Shown here: piece after piece, positions 1 to 7,607 of the stretch | How the letters are laid out: every line of letters begins with the position of its first letter | Numbering within the stretch: the stretch's first letter is position 1 | Source: DATLFS01 sp035540935 | GTDB taxonomy: Bacteria; Actinomycetota; CADDZG01; WHSQ01 | Direction of reading: 5' to 3' | DNA length: 12,484 nucleotides | Assembly (NCBI GenBank): GCA_035540935.1 | Contig: DATLFS010000048.1 | Coordinates: 1 to 12,484 of the forward strand | Translations under genes and position numbers: made by a program | The notes under the pieces: generated by a model | Database searches by the model: none | What the model was told of the DNA's origin: nothing | What the model saw: only the letters and a program-made list of their open reading frames with translations

Positions 1-277
1 AGACGCCGACGCCGCTCGCCTTGACGACGACATCGCTTCCGGCCGCGCGGTCGACGACCTCCCGGACGTCCCGCTCCTCTTCCGCCCCATAGACCACTAC
101 CTTCGCCCACTCCGGATCCGGGATATCGCGGTGCTTCTGGCGGTCGAACGCATCGGGTTCGTAGAACGTCACGTCGTGTCCGCGCTCCGCAAGGGCACGC
201 ACGATGCCGCGGTAGTAGGTGCACGCCCCGTTCCAGTAGGCCGAGACAAGGCTCGAACCGAACATCGCGATCTTCAC
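1..277 (-). CDS. CgeB-like glycosyltransferase, N-terminal part (cut by window edge)
   Basis: Only the first 92 residues are visible; the rest lies left of base 1. The start is GTG at 277-275, which overlaps the TGA of the upstream gene (GTGA, 274-277). A GAGGAG ribosome binding site lies 5 bases before it, inside the upstream gene. The N-terminus is a Rossmann-type opening of a GT-B glycosyltransferase: MKIAMFGSSLVS, then a tyrosine-rich segment ending YYRGIVRALAERGHDV and an EPD after the second strand. It closely resembles the N-terminus of the preceding gene (KLVYFTHSLVS, RGVVAELMDRGHEV, EP), so the two are probably tandem paralogues. By family it would transfer a sugar from a nucleotide donor to a cytoplasmic acceptor. 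The donor-binding C-terminal half is not visible, so specificity cannot be judged. It is the last visible gene of the seven-gene operon. Confidence 0.8.
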   Translation of the reverse strand, partial: MKIAMFGSSLVSAYWNGACTYYRGIVRALAERGHDVTFYEPDAFDRQKHRDIPDPEWAKVVVYGAEEERDVREVVDRAAGSDVVVKASGVGV

Positions 278-1359
278 GACAGCTCCTCGTAGACGGTCAG
301 CAGCTCGTCGACACGATGAGCGCAGGTGTGGCGCTCGAGGATCGTTTCCCTGCCGTGCTCGGCGAGGCTCCGCGCCAGGTCGTCGTCGTTGACGAGCTCC
401 TTCATGAGCGAAGTCATCTCTTCAGTGTCCTTCGCGACGAGGAAGTCGTCGCCCGGGCGGAACAGCCCTTCGGCGTCCTCCCACGGCGCGCACAGGAGCG
501 GGATCCCGCACGCCAGTGCCTCGAACACCCTGATCGTCGGGATGCCGGGGAGCTTACGGACGTAGGGCCGACGGGGGACGTGGACGGTGAAGCGATGCCG
601 CGCGAACGCCTGCGGGACGCGGTGGTTCGGCAGCCAACCTCGGTACTCCAACCCCGCGCGCTCCACGCGCTTCCGCGCCTTCCTCGGATACCGCACCCCG
701 TAGATCGCCCCCCGAAGATCGAGCACGTCCGCCGGGCGAAACAGGAAGTCCTCGAGCTCCTGCGCACGCTCGTCGTCGCCCCAGTTCCCGATCCACACGA
801 CCTCCCGCTCGCGGTCGAGCTCCGGACGGGGGCCGAATACGCGGGTGTCCGCAGCTTCGTGCCAGGTCCACGCGCGCTGCGTCCAGCCGCGCTGGAGATA
901 GATGTCGCGGATGACGGCGCCGAACGCGAGGACGCCGTCGTACTCGGACAGATCGAGGCGTTCCATATCCTCCGGCGCCGTCGCCGCCCGATGGTGCGTG
1001 TCGTGGAAAAGCAGGCGGAAGCCGGCCGAACGGCGTGCGACGCCGGCGCGATGGATCAGCTCGGGGTCGTTCCACTCGTGGACGAGGACGAGGTCGGCGC
1101 CGTCGAGGACGGCGTGCAGGTCGATCGTCTTCGAGTCGTATGCACGGCTCTCGAGCGTCGGGAAGGCGCGCCGGAAGTCGGTGAGAGCCGCAAGACCGCG
1201 CTCGCGGAGCAACAGATTGCGGCTCCAGGAATCCGCCGGCTCGAAGACCTCCACCTCGTGACCGCGATCCATGAGCTCCGCAACGACCCCGCGCAGGAAA
1301 TGCGCGTTCCCATGATTCCAATCGGAGACCAGCGAATGGGTGAAGTAGACGAGTTTCAC
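274..1359 (-). CDS. CgeB-like glycosyltransferase (GT-B fold)
   Basis: A 361-residue cytoplasmic glycosyltransferase. The N-terminal Rossmann half begins MKLVYFTHSLVS and contains ADLVLVHEW, the usual acceptor-side strand. The C-terminal half carries IRVFEALACGIPLLCAPWED followed by LFRPGDDFLV, the donor-binding signature of the Glyco_trans_1_2 / spore-maturation CgeB-like group. The length is normal for that group. The start is GTG at 1359, overlapping the TGA of the preceding glycosyltransferase (GTGA), with a GGAG 8 bases upstream. The stop in turn overlaps the GTG of the next gene. There is no signal peptide or membrane segment. By context it should use a sugar nucleotide made by the upstream epimerases and dehydrogenases. 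Donor and acceptor are unknown. The following partial gene is probably a paralogue produced by tandem duplication. Confidence 0.85.
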   Translation of the reverse strand: MKLVYFTHSLVSDWNHGNAHFLRGVVAELMDRGHEVEVFEPADSWSRNLLLRERGLAALTDFRRAFPTLESRAYDSKTIDLHAVLDGADLVLVHEWNDPELIHRAGVARRSAGFRLLFHDTHHRAATAPEDMERLDLSEYDGVLAFGAVIRDIYLQRGWTQRAWTWHEAADTRVFGPRPELDREREVVWIGNWGDDERAQELEDFLFRPADVLDLRGAIYGVRYPRKARKRVERAGLEYRGWLPNHRVPQAFARHRFTVHVPRRPYVRKLPGIPTIRVFEALACGIPLLCAPWEDAEGLFRPGDDFLVAKDTEEMTSLMKELVNDDDLARSLAEHGRETILERHTCAHRVDELLTVYEELS

Positions 1360-2426
1360 GAAGCGGTCTCCGCCGGACGAGCGCGAGCAGCCGAGAGCTC
1401 ACGGTACAAACGGATGTAGGCGCGGGACATGCGTTCGCGCGAGAACCACTCGGCGCGCCGTCGAGCGGCATCCGCCATCCGCACGCGCAGGGGCTCATCT
1501 TCGGTCAGCCGGTTCAACATCTCCGCCAACGCATCCTCGTCATCGGGTGCGACGTAGGCCGCGGCGTCTCCCCACACCTCGCGCATGCTCGCGATATCTC
1601 CTAGTACGAGGGCGCACCCGTGACGGGCGGCCTCGAGAGCGGCGAGCCCGAACGGCTCATAGCGAGCCGGAGCACAGAAGATCGCGGCACGGGCGAACAA
1701 CTCATGAAGCTGCGGCCGACCCAATCTGCCGACACCGCGCATCCTTCCGTCGCCGACCTCTCCTCCCGCGGCGACGATTGGCCAAGCCAAGCGCGGCGCC
1801 GCCCGCTCGAGCAAGGCGATGTTCTTCGCCGGATCCCACAGACGCCCGGCGGCTGCGATCAGCGGCTCTTTCGGGCGGCGCGGCGGGTCGAGCCGCAGCC
1901 CGTTAGGGACCACCCGCCAGCGGGTATCCGCCGCGTAGATCGACCGCATCTGCTCTAGCAGCGCCTGCGTCGGCGTCACCACGACGTCGGCCGCAGCGAG
2001 CCCTGCTTCGACCCTTCTCCGGTACGTCGCCCACTGCGCGGGGGCGTCGGTTCCGTGAACCGCTCTCCACCACGAGAGAACGCACGAATGGGCACCGAGG
2101 ACGACGGGGACCTTCCACCCGCGCGCCGCGTGGGAGTAGGAGTTCACGTGCACGACGTCGGGTTCGACCTCGCCCGCGGCCGCGGCAAGTACCGCCCCGG
2201 CGCGCTCCACGTCGTCCCAAGGGGCTGTCATCCACTCGACCTTCCCTGGAGCGACCCACCACCCGTTCAAGGGCACGGAAGCAAGCTCTTCTAGCTGCGA
2301 GCGCTCGGGCTCGCCGCCCTCTAGGACCAGCACCACCTCGACGCCCTCGTCCGCGAGCCCCCGCGCTAATTCCAGCGAGTGCGTCCACACGCCGCCCAAC
2401 ACGTCGGCGGTCAGAAGCACCCTCAC
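1356..2426 (-). CDS. GT4-like glycosyltransferase
   Basis: A 356-residue GT-B glycosyltransferase of the GT4 (glycosyl transferases group 1) type. It starts VRVLLTADVLGGVWTHSLEL, the typical glycine-rich acceptor-side loop, and contains EPDVVHVNSYSHA and a VVPNGL turn before the second Rossmann domain. It then carries the donor-binding EX7E motif in EPFGLAALEAARHG. The frame stays open for another 279 codons upstream to 3263, but that stretch is an arginine-rich shadow of the oxidoreductase gene. The true start is GTG at 2426: a GGGAGG Shine-Dalgarno sits 5 bases before it (2432-2437) and it overlaps the upstream TGA (GTGA). There is no signal peptide. It probably acts in the cytoplasm on the product of the sugar-nucleotide enzymes encoded ahead of it in the operon. 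Confidence 0.88.
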   Translation of the reverse strand: MRVLLTADVLGGVWTHSLELARGLADEGVEVVLVLEGGEPERSQLEELASVPLNGWWVAPGKVEWMTAPWDDVERAGAVLAAAAGEVEPDVVHVNSYSHAARGWKVPVVLGAHSCVLSWWRAVHGTDAPAQWATYRRRVEAGLAAADVVVTPTQALLEQMRSIYAADTRWRVVPNGLRLDPPRRPKEPLIAAAGRLWDPAKNIALLERAAPRLAWPIVAAGGEVGDGRMRGVGRLGRPQLHELFARAAIFCAPARYEPFGLAALEAARHGCALVLGDIASMREVWGDAAAYVAPDDEDALAEMLNRLTEDEPLRVRMADAARRRAEWFSRERMSRAYIRLYRELSAARARPAETAS

Positions 2427-3418
2427 GGCTGCCTCCCGTAGATCGCGTCGATCGCTCGCGCGATCGCCACCTGATCCTCGACCCGGGGATCGAACCCCTC
2501 TCTCCTTCCGAGGGCCTCCGTCCACGCGCACACGGCTCTGCCCCCCCACGCGTCTGGTGGAGCGGCGAGTTCGGTGCTGCCGCCGCGGGTGTGGTGGTAG
2601 GCGGCGAAGTCGTAGAAAGACCCGCCGACATTCACCACCTCGACCGATTGATCCGGCGCGTAGGCGCGGCAGACGATACGCGCGTCGACGCCGATAGGAA
2701 GGAACCACGAGCATTCCACGCGCACGTGACAACCGCCCGCGTCGAGATCGACGATCGCCCGGTCTTCGGCGTCCTGGGAAGGCAGGTCGAGCCGGACCCC
2801 CCTTCGGTACAAACGAGCCGCGGAGACCGCCGCATCCTCGCCGGTGAACCAGCGGGCAACGTCGATCAGGTGCGTCCCCAGGTCGATCACGCAGCCACCT
2901 CCCGACAAACGCGGGTCGAGGAACCACGCCTTGTCCGGTCCGTAGGCGTTGTCGAACCGGAGCTCGATCGCGTAGAGCGAACCGCGCATCTGCTCGTGAA
3001 CGACGGCCGCCGCGGCGCGAAACGCCTCGACGTACCGGTAGGACATGTCGACACCGAGAAGCAGGTTCTTGGCTCGCGCGGCCTCGACCACTGCTGCAGC
3101 TTCCGCGGCCGTTCGCGCCAGCGGCTTCTGACAGAACACCGCGACGCCGGACTCCAGCGCGGCCATGCACTGCTCCGCGTGGAGGGCGCTCGGGGTCGCG
3201 ATGACGATCCCGTCGAGGTCCCGATCGAGAAGATCGTCGAGCGATCCGAAGATCTGCGTGCAACCGACGGCCCCCGCCGCCGCCTCCGCCGCCTCTAGAT
3301 CAGGATCCGCCACACAGACGACCTCCGCGTCGCCGCTCCGCGCCACCGCCTCCATCCGGTTCCGCCCTATCCAGCCGACGCCGAGGAAGCCGAGCCGCGG
3401 TCTGGTCATCGTCGTCAC
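2423..3418 (-). CDS. Gfo/Idh/MocA-family NAD(P)-dependent oxidoreductase
   Basis: A 331-residue oxidoreductase. The N-terminal Rossmann domain opens with RPRLGFLGVGWIG (GxGxxG at about 13-18) and continues ADPD after the second strand and IATPSALHAE. The EKP-type catalytic motif appears as QKPLA (97-99), with glutamine in place of the usual glutamate and the lysine kept. The C-terminal domain has GGCVIDLGTHLID, whose Asp179 and His183 fit the family's DxxxH site. The family oxidises or reduces sugar or inositol hydroxyls. The start is GTG at 3418, overlapping the upstream TGA; an ATG three codons inside is a possible alternative. Its direct coupling to the MDR gene resembles the bi-domain MDR plus Gfo/Idh oxidoreductases seen in polysaccharide loci, here as two polypeptides. 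The substrate is unknown. Confidence 0.88.
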   Translation of the reverse strand: MTTMTRPRLGFLGVGWIGRNRMEAVARSGDAEVVCVADPDLEAAEAAAGAVGCTQIFGSLDDLLDRDLDGIVIATPSALHAEQCMAALESGVAVFCQKPLARTAAEAAAVVEAARAKNLLLGVDMSYRYVEAFRAAAAVVHEQMRGSLYAIELRFDNAYGPDKAWFLDPRLSGGGCVIDLGTHLIDVARWFTGEDAAVSAARLYRRGVRLDLPSQDAEDRAIVDLDAGGCHVRVECSWFLPIGVDARIVCRAYAPDQSVEVVNVGGSFYDFAAYHHTRGGSTELAAPPDAWGGRAVCAWTEALGRREGFDPRVEDQVAIARAIDAIYGRQP

Positions 3419-4362
3419 GGCATGACCACCGCTTTGACGAATCCGGGCAAGCGCGACGTCGCGGCATCGAAGGCTCGGTCGATGTCGTCCAGCGGGAAAC
3501 GGTGCGTGAAGAGAGGAAAGGGATCGAGCTCCTTCGCTTCCACGGCGGCCGCGGCCCGCCGCATCCCGTCGACGTAACGGCGAGGGTCACGCTCGTGTGC
3601 GTTGACGACGTCGAGGCCACGCCAGTTCCACAGTTGCATGTCGATGCTGCGACGCCCGTCCTGGTGATATCCGGCGATCACGAGGCGTCCTCGGACCCGG
3701 GTGATACGCCCCGCGAGATCGAGGGGCTCTTCGGCGCCGGTGCACTCGATCACGCGGTCGCAGATCTCACCGCGCGTCAGCCGCTCGATCTCCCCCACCG
3801 GGTCGGCGTCGACCGCGACACAATGCTCCGCCCCCATGCGCTCGGCGAGCTCGAGCGACTCCCTACGGCGCGCCACCGCGATCACAGATGCACCGGCTCC
3901 CGCGGCCAGTTGCACGAGGAGCGCGCCGAGAAAGCCGATGCCGACGACGGCTACCGTGTCTCCCGCAGCGATCCCCGAACGTTCGAAGATGTTCATCGCG
4001 CAGCCAAGGGCTTCACCCGGGAACGGACGATCGCCGACCACGGCGGGGATCGGAACGAGCGAGTCGGCACGCGCTACGTCGAGTTCGGCGTGAGACCGGA
4101 AGGCCAAACCGGCGACGCGGTCGCCCTCCGCGACCGACGCTACGCCGTCGCCCACCGCGACCACCGTCCCCCACGACTCATGCCCCGGCGCGCCGGGCGG
4201 GAACGGGTAGGTGAACCAGTCGCGGCCTTCGAACGCAGGCAGTTCGGAGCCGCAGATACCACAGCCTTCGACGCGCAGAAGGACCTCTCCCGCGCCGGGA
4301 CGCGGCTCGTCGACGGATGTGAGTCGGAATGAGCGCGGCGCTTCGAGCAGCGCGGCCTTCAT
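3415..4362 (-). CDS. Zinc-type MDR (alcohol/polyol) dehydrogenase lacking the structural zinc site
   Basis: A 315-residue medium-chain dehydrogenase/reductase. The N-terminal GroES-like domain has the catalytic zinc signature CGICGSE (34-40, with Cys37 the expected ligand) and GHE (60-62). A Glu/Cys pair in GEALGCAMN (117-124) may give the third ligand. The NAD(P)-binding domain has VVGIGFLGALL (GxGxxG at 141-146). The cysteine-rich lobe that binds structural zinc in classic alcohol dehydrogenases would lie near residues 85-110 and is absent, which also explains the short length. The start is ATG at 4362, overlapping the upstream stop (ATGA). No Shine-Dalgarno is visible, so translation is probably by re-initiation. 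It likely oxidises a hydroxyl on a sugar, sugar nucleotide or cyclitol, working with the adjoining Gfo/Idh/MocA enzyme. The substrate is not deducible. Confidence 0.87.
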   Translation of the reverse strand: MKAALLEAPRSFRLTSVDEPRPGAGEVLLRVEGCGICGSELPAFEGRDWFTYPFPPGAPGHESWGTVVAVGDGVASVAEGDRVAGLAFRSHAELDVARADSLVPIPAVVGDRPFPGEALGCAMNIFERSGIAAGDTVAVVGIGFLGALLVQLAAGAGASVIAVARRRESLELAERMGAEHCVAVDADPVGEIERLTRGEICDRVIECTGAEEPLDLAGRITRVRGRLVIAGYHQDGRRSIDMQLWNWRGLDVVNAHERDPRRYVDGMRRAAAAVEAKELDPFPLFTHRFPLDDIDRAFDAATSRLPGFVKAVVMP

Positions 4363-6416
4363 CGCTGCGGCAGAGAGGCCGCGGCGTTCTCTCTCAGCCA
4401 GCGATAGAGGCTTGCGAGCCCCTCCTCGACCCCAACCCGCGGCTTCCAGCCGAACGCGTCGCCGAAGGCGGAGGTGTCGGACACGTAGTACGGCTGGTCG
4501 GCGCGCCGCCAGTCGGAGAAGGACACCTCCGGGCGACGGCCATCAACCTCCTCGATCGCATCGAGCACCTCGAGGAGGCTGACCGCGTTCTCCGGCCCCC
4601 CGCCGATGTTGAACGCCTTGCCGTATGCGGCCGGGTCGGCGATCGCGACGGTCATGGCGTCTACGAGGTCGTCGACGTGGAGGACGTCACGAACCTGCTT
4701 TCCGTTGCCGTAGATGGTGATGACGGAATCGTCGAGCGCCTGGATCATGAAGTGAGCGACCCACCCCTGGTCTTCGGTGCCGAACTGGTGCGGCCCGTAG
4801 ACACAGCTCATGCGGAAGACGATCGTTTCGAGGCCGAAGCTGTGCCCGTAGTCCAGGACGTACTGGTCGGCGGCGCCCTTGCTACAGCCGTACGGGCTGG
4901 CGAAGGCGAGGGGGCGCGACTCTGAGATGCCCCGCGACGCGATGTCCGGATCGACCGGCTCGTAGCGCAGGTGCCTCTCGGTGAGAGCGAGGTCCTCGAG
5001 CGCCCCGTAAACCTTGTTCGTTGAGGTGAACAGGAGCGGTGGCGGCGAAGGTAGACGCCGCATCTCCTCGAGGAGGTTCACCGTCCCCTGAAGGTTCACG
5101 CCGAGGTCGGTCTGCGGGTCGAGCAGGCTGGTCGTGACCGCCACCTGCGCGGCGAGGTGGAAGACGCGGTCGCACGAACTAAGCGCGCGCCGGATCGCGA
5201 ACCGGTCGCGGATGTCACCGATCTCGGCGAAGACCAGATCGCCGTGCTTCTCCTTGAGCCATCGCAGGTTTCGCTCGACCCCCGGGCGCGAGAGATTGTC
5301 GAGCACGACCACAGGAGTTCCCTCGGAGCACAGCCGGTCGATCAGGTTCGTCCCGACGAATCCCGCTCCCCCCGTGACGAGCGTCGCCGGCCCGTCGGGC
5401 CGGTCCGATCCCGCGATGTGAGCGAACGCGCGTACGTCGTCGAACCCGCCCTCCGCCCATACTCGAGCGGGGAGCTTCGGGGAGCCGTCGATGCGGAACA
5501 GCCCGAAGTGATACGCCCGCTCGTCCGCGTGGAACCCGTCGAGCGTTTCGTACACCGGGTTGAGGTCCTCGGCGGAGTACCAGTAGACGCGGTCTGCCGG
5601 CGCCGCTGCGGCGTCGACCAGCTCGAGGAGCATCCGATACTCATCGTGGTTCCATGTCGAGAAACCGCACTCGGTGATCCACAACTCGGGTGAATGGCCG
5701 TTGGCGTCCGCAACCTCACGCACGCGCGCGATATGGCTGCTCCAACCCTCCCAAACGGCTTCCCACGTGCCGGGGAAGCCATGGACGCCGATCACGTCCA
5801 TGTGGTGCATCGCGCCGCGCTGGTACATGAGATTGAGCCAATTGGGGTCGAACGGGCTCATGCCGCCGAGAACCGTCTTCACGCCATGCGAGTGCGCGCG
5901 CTCGGACGCGCTCGCGATCATCCGCGCGAAGATGTTCCACTCAGGGTCTACCGTCCAGTCCCATTCGATGTAGTTGTTTGGCTCGTTCCACAGCTCGACG
6001 TGCGAGAAGGCGCCCGGGTACTCGGTCAGGAGCAGGTCTACGAAACGCCCGTAATCCTCCGGGTCCTTCGGCGGCGATGACGTCTTCGGCATCAGCCCTT
6101 TCTCGGGAGGCGTGTAGAGCACGCAGGGAAGAACGTCGAACTGCTCGAGCAGCCGCGGGATCACCCATCCAAACCACTGCGGGCCGCCGTCCCGCTCCCA
6201 GTCCGCCCATGAGACGGCCGTTCGCAGATGCCGGATACCGAGCCGCGTCAATCCGTCCACGACGCGCTCCACCGAGTCGCGGTCGCCCATATGGAAGTAA
6301 GCGACGGCGCCGAGCACCGCGTCGCCCTGGTCCTGGCGCGCGTCGCGGCGCATCGTCGCGGCCTCGGAAGGGCGAGCCCGCGCGCCCGACCTGATCGTGT
6401 CGACGATGCGGCTCAC
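4359..6416 (-). CDS. Glycoside hydrolase - CDP-paratose 2-epimerase-like SDR fusion
   Basis: One uninterrupted 685-residue frame joining two enzymes. Residues about 33-320 form a TIM-barrel glycoside hydrolase of clan-A type (GH39/GH5-like): VELWNEPNN carries the presumed acid/base Glu145 and ELWITECGFST the presumed nucleophile Glu249. Residues about 343-685 form an extended SDR: TLVTGGAGFVG (NAD site), STNKVYG, the YGCSK catalytic YxxxK, then CVYGPHQFGTEDQGW and IYGNGKQVRDVLHVDD. These are hallmarks of CDP-paratose 2-epimerase (tyvelose epimerase) relatives. The linker is about residues 320-343. The start is GTG at 6416, overlapping the upstream TGA; the open frame further upstream shadows the previous gene. 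No signal peptide is seen, so the hydrolase half is probably cytoplasmic, which is unusual. It might trim or transglycosylate an intermediate, or it could be non-hydrolytic. The SDR call is firm, the GH family number is not. Confidence 0.88.
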   Translation of the reverse strand: MSRIVDTIRSGARARPSEAATMRRDARQDQGDAVLGAVAYFHMGDRDSVERVVDGLTRLGIRHLRTAVSWADWERDGGPQWFGWVIPRLLEQFDVLPCVLYTPPEKGLMPKTSSPPKDPEDYGRFVDLLLTEYPGAFSHVELWNEPNNYIEWDWTVDPEWNIFARMIASASERAHSHGVKTVLGGMSPFDPNWLNLMYQRGAMHHMDVIGVHGFPGTWEAVWEGWSSHIARVREVADANGHSPELWITECGFSTWNHDEYRMLLELVDAAAAPADRVYWYSAEDLNPVYETLDGFHADERAYHFGLFRIDGSPKLPARVWAEGGFDDVRAFAHIAGSDRPDGPATLVTGGAGFVGTNLIDRLCSEGTPVVVLDNLSRPGVERNLRWLKEKHGDLVFAEIGDIRDRFAIRRALSSCDRVFHLAAQVAVTTSLLDPQTDLGVNLQGTVNLLEEMRRLPSPPPLLFTSTNKVYGALEDLALTERHLRYEPVDPDIASRGISESRPLAFASPYGCSKGAADQYVLDYGHSFGLETIVFRMSCVYGPHQFGTEDQGWVAHFMIQALDDSVITIYGNGKQVRDVLHVDDLVDAMTVAIADPAAYGKAFNIGGGPENAVSLLEVLDAIEEVDGRRPEVSFSDWRRADQPYYVSDTSAFGDAFGWKPRVGVEEGLASLYRWLRENAAASLPQR

Positions 6417-7525
6417 AATGTGAGGCCCCTTCGCTCGAGCTCCTCGGTCGCAGCATCGACCCGGTCGGTGGAGACCTGGCCCTCCAACCAATGCGCCAGG
6501 TCGAGCATCCCCTTGTCGAGGTCGACCTCCGGCTCGTACCCCAGCACCTCGCGGGCGCGAGAGATGTCGGCGAAGCAGTGCCGGATGTCTCCCACCCGGT
6601 AGCGCCCCGTCACCTCGGGCTCTATGTCCTGCTTGCCCAGTACGTCCGCCAGACGAGCGGCGATCTCCCGCACGGTGTAGCCGGCGCCGCTCCCGAGGTT
6701 CACGACTCCCGTGGCAGCCCGTCTCTCCAGCGCGAGGCGACATCCCCGCGCGATGTCCTTCACCGAAACAAAGTCACGGCGTTGTTCTCCGTCTTCGAAG
6801 ATCAACGGCGGCCGATCGTTCAGCAGGCGCGAGGCGAATATCGCGAGGACGCCCGTGTAGGGATTCGACAGCGCCTGGTGCGGCCCGTAGACATTGAAGA
6901 AGCGCAGAGCGATGGTCGGCACGTCGTAAGCGCCGCCGAACAGCAGGCACAGCCGCTCCTGGTTGTACTTGTTGAGGGCGTAGACCGAGCTCAAGGCCGG
7001 GGGCTTGGACTCCGGCGTCGGCACCGGCTCCAGCGCCTGGCCCGACGGCCCCCGCGGTTCCCACCGTCGGTTGAGGAGGTCGTCTTTCGTCCGCTCCGGC
7101 ACCGCCACAGGCGCGCCGGAGTCGTCGCGGTAGAGACCTTCGCCGTAGACGCTCATCGACGACGCGACCACCAGCCGGCCGACCTCTCGCTCTAGGAGCG
7201 CCTCGAGGAGGACCGCGGTACCGAGGTCGTTGACGGACGTGTACTCGGCGATCTCATACATGCTTTGGCCGACACCCACGCGGGCCGCGAGGTGCACCAC
7301 CGCCTCCACGCCCTCGAGCGCTCGGTCGACGGCGTCCCGGTCACGGCAGTCGCCGTGGACCAGCTCGACCTCCGGGTCGAGGTAGGAGGGTCGTCCGCCG
7401 CTTTCGTGCACCTGCGGGTTGAGATCGTCGAGCGCCCGGACCGTGTAGCCGTGGTCGAGCAGCTCGCGCGCCAGATGCGACCCGATGAACCCGGCGCCGC
7501 CGGTGATTAGAACGCGCTCGGGCAA
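6413..7525 (-). CDS. NAD-dependent epimerase, dTDP-L-rhamnose 4-epimerase-like
   Basis: A 370-residue extended SDR and first gene of the operon. It has VLITGGAGFIGSHL (NAD site), HLAARVGVGQSMYEI, SSMSVYGEG, the catalytic YALNK (YxxxK) and RFFNVYGPHQALSNPYTGV. Near the C-terminus are VTGRYRVGDIRHCFADISRA and GYEP. This whole pattern fits the dTDP-L-rhamnose 4-epimerase (WbiB-like) subgroup of UDP-glucose 4-epimerase relatives. From memory, many members carry a CPxCG-like pair before the VPTPE segment; here that place reads PRGPSGQ, without cysteines. I chose TTG at 7525 because a GGAGGTG Shine-Dalgarno (7537-7531) ends 5 bases before it and the NAD-binding strand follows at once. An ATG at 7552 is in frame but has no ribosome binding site. 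It likely makes a 4-epimerised sugar nucleotide; the exact substrate is uncertain. Confidence 0.88.
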   Translation of the reverse strand: MPERVLITGGAGFIGSHLARELLDHGYTVRALDDLNPQVHESGGRPSYLDPEVELVHGDCRDRDAVDRALEGVEAVVHLAARVGVGQSMYEIAEYTSVNDLGTAVLLEALLEREVGRLVVASSMSVYGEGLYRDDSGAPVAVPERTKDDLLNRRWEPRGPSGQALEPVPTPESKPPALSSVYALNKYNQERLCLLFGGAYDVPTIALRFFNVYGPHQALSNPYTGVLAIFASRLLNDRPPLIFEDGEQRRDFVSVKDIARGCRLALERRAATGVVNLGSGAGYTVREIAARLADVLGKQDIEPEVTGRYRVGDIRHCFADISRAREVLGYEPEVDLDKGMLDLAHWLEGQVSTDRVDAATEELERRGLTL

Positions 7526-7530
7526 GAAAC

Positions 7531-7537
7531 CACCTCC
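7531..7537 (-). promoter_or_regulatory. Ribosome binding site deciding the epimerase TTG start
   Basis: Reads GGAGGTG on the minus strand, with 5 bases (GTTTC) before TTG at 7525. It is a near-perfect anti-anti-SD match and is the reason for preferring the weak TTG codon over the in-frame ATG at 7552, which has no such site. Confidence 0.75.
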
Positions 7538-7578
7538 GTTTGCGCCGCTCATTCGGTTGCGACGTGGCTCGACCCGCG

Positions 7579-7598
7579 GACCGCGGGCTTCCGCGGTC
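7579..7598. repeat. Perfect 8-4-8 inverted repeat in the divergent control region
   Basis: GACCGCGG (7579-7586), spacer GCTT, CCGCGGTC (7591-7598). The left arm also takes part in a second inverted repeat, CCCGCGG-A-CCGCGGG (7573-7587), so CCGCGG occurs three times within 23 bases. It sits between the operon start (7525) and the sulfotransferase start (7682), and just downstream of the proposed operon -10. It could be an operator for a dimeric regulator controlling both directions or a hairpin in the operon's 5' leader. A terminator is unlikely because both flanking genes point away from it. Confidence 0.55.
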
Positions 7599-7607
7599 AT
7601 TACCGCA

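Noticed and set aside
316..1419. Long plus-strand frame (367 codons) opposite two glycosyltransferase genes
   Set aside because: It is an antisense shadow in GC-rich DNA. The minus-strand frames carry recognisable motifs and coupled starts, while this one has no family features.
2427..3263. In-frame N-terminal extension of the GT4-like gene, and likewise the extensions at 6417-6743 and 7526-7891
   Set aside because: These stretches are Arg/Gly-rich shadows of the neighbouring gene or of intergenic DNA. The starts at 2426, 6416 and 7525 have overlap or Shine-Dalgarno support and begin just before the real domain.
3502..4332. Plus-strand frame of 276 codons opposite the MDR dehydrogenase
   Set aside because: It has no recognisable domain and its composition is that of an antisense frame. 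The MDR frame has all its catalytic motifs.
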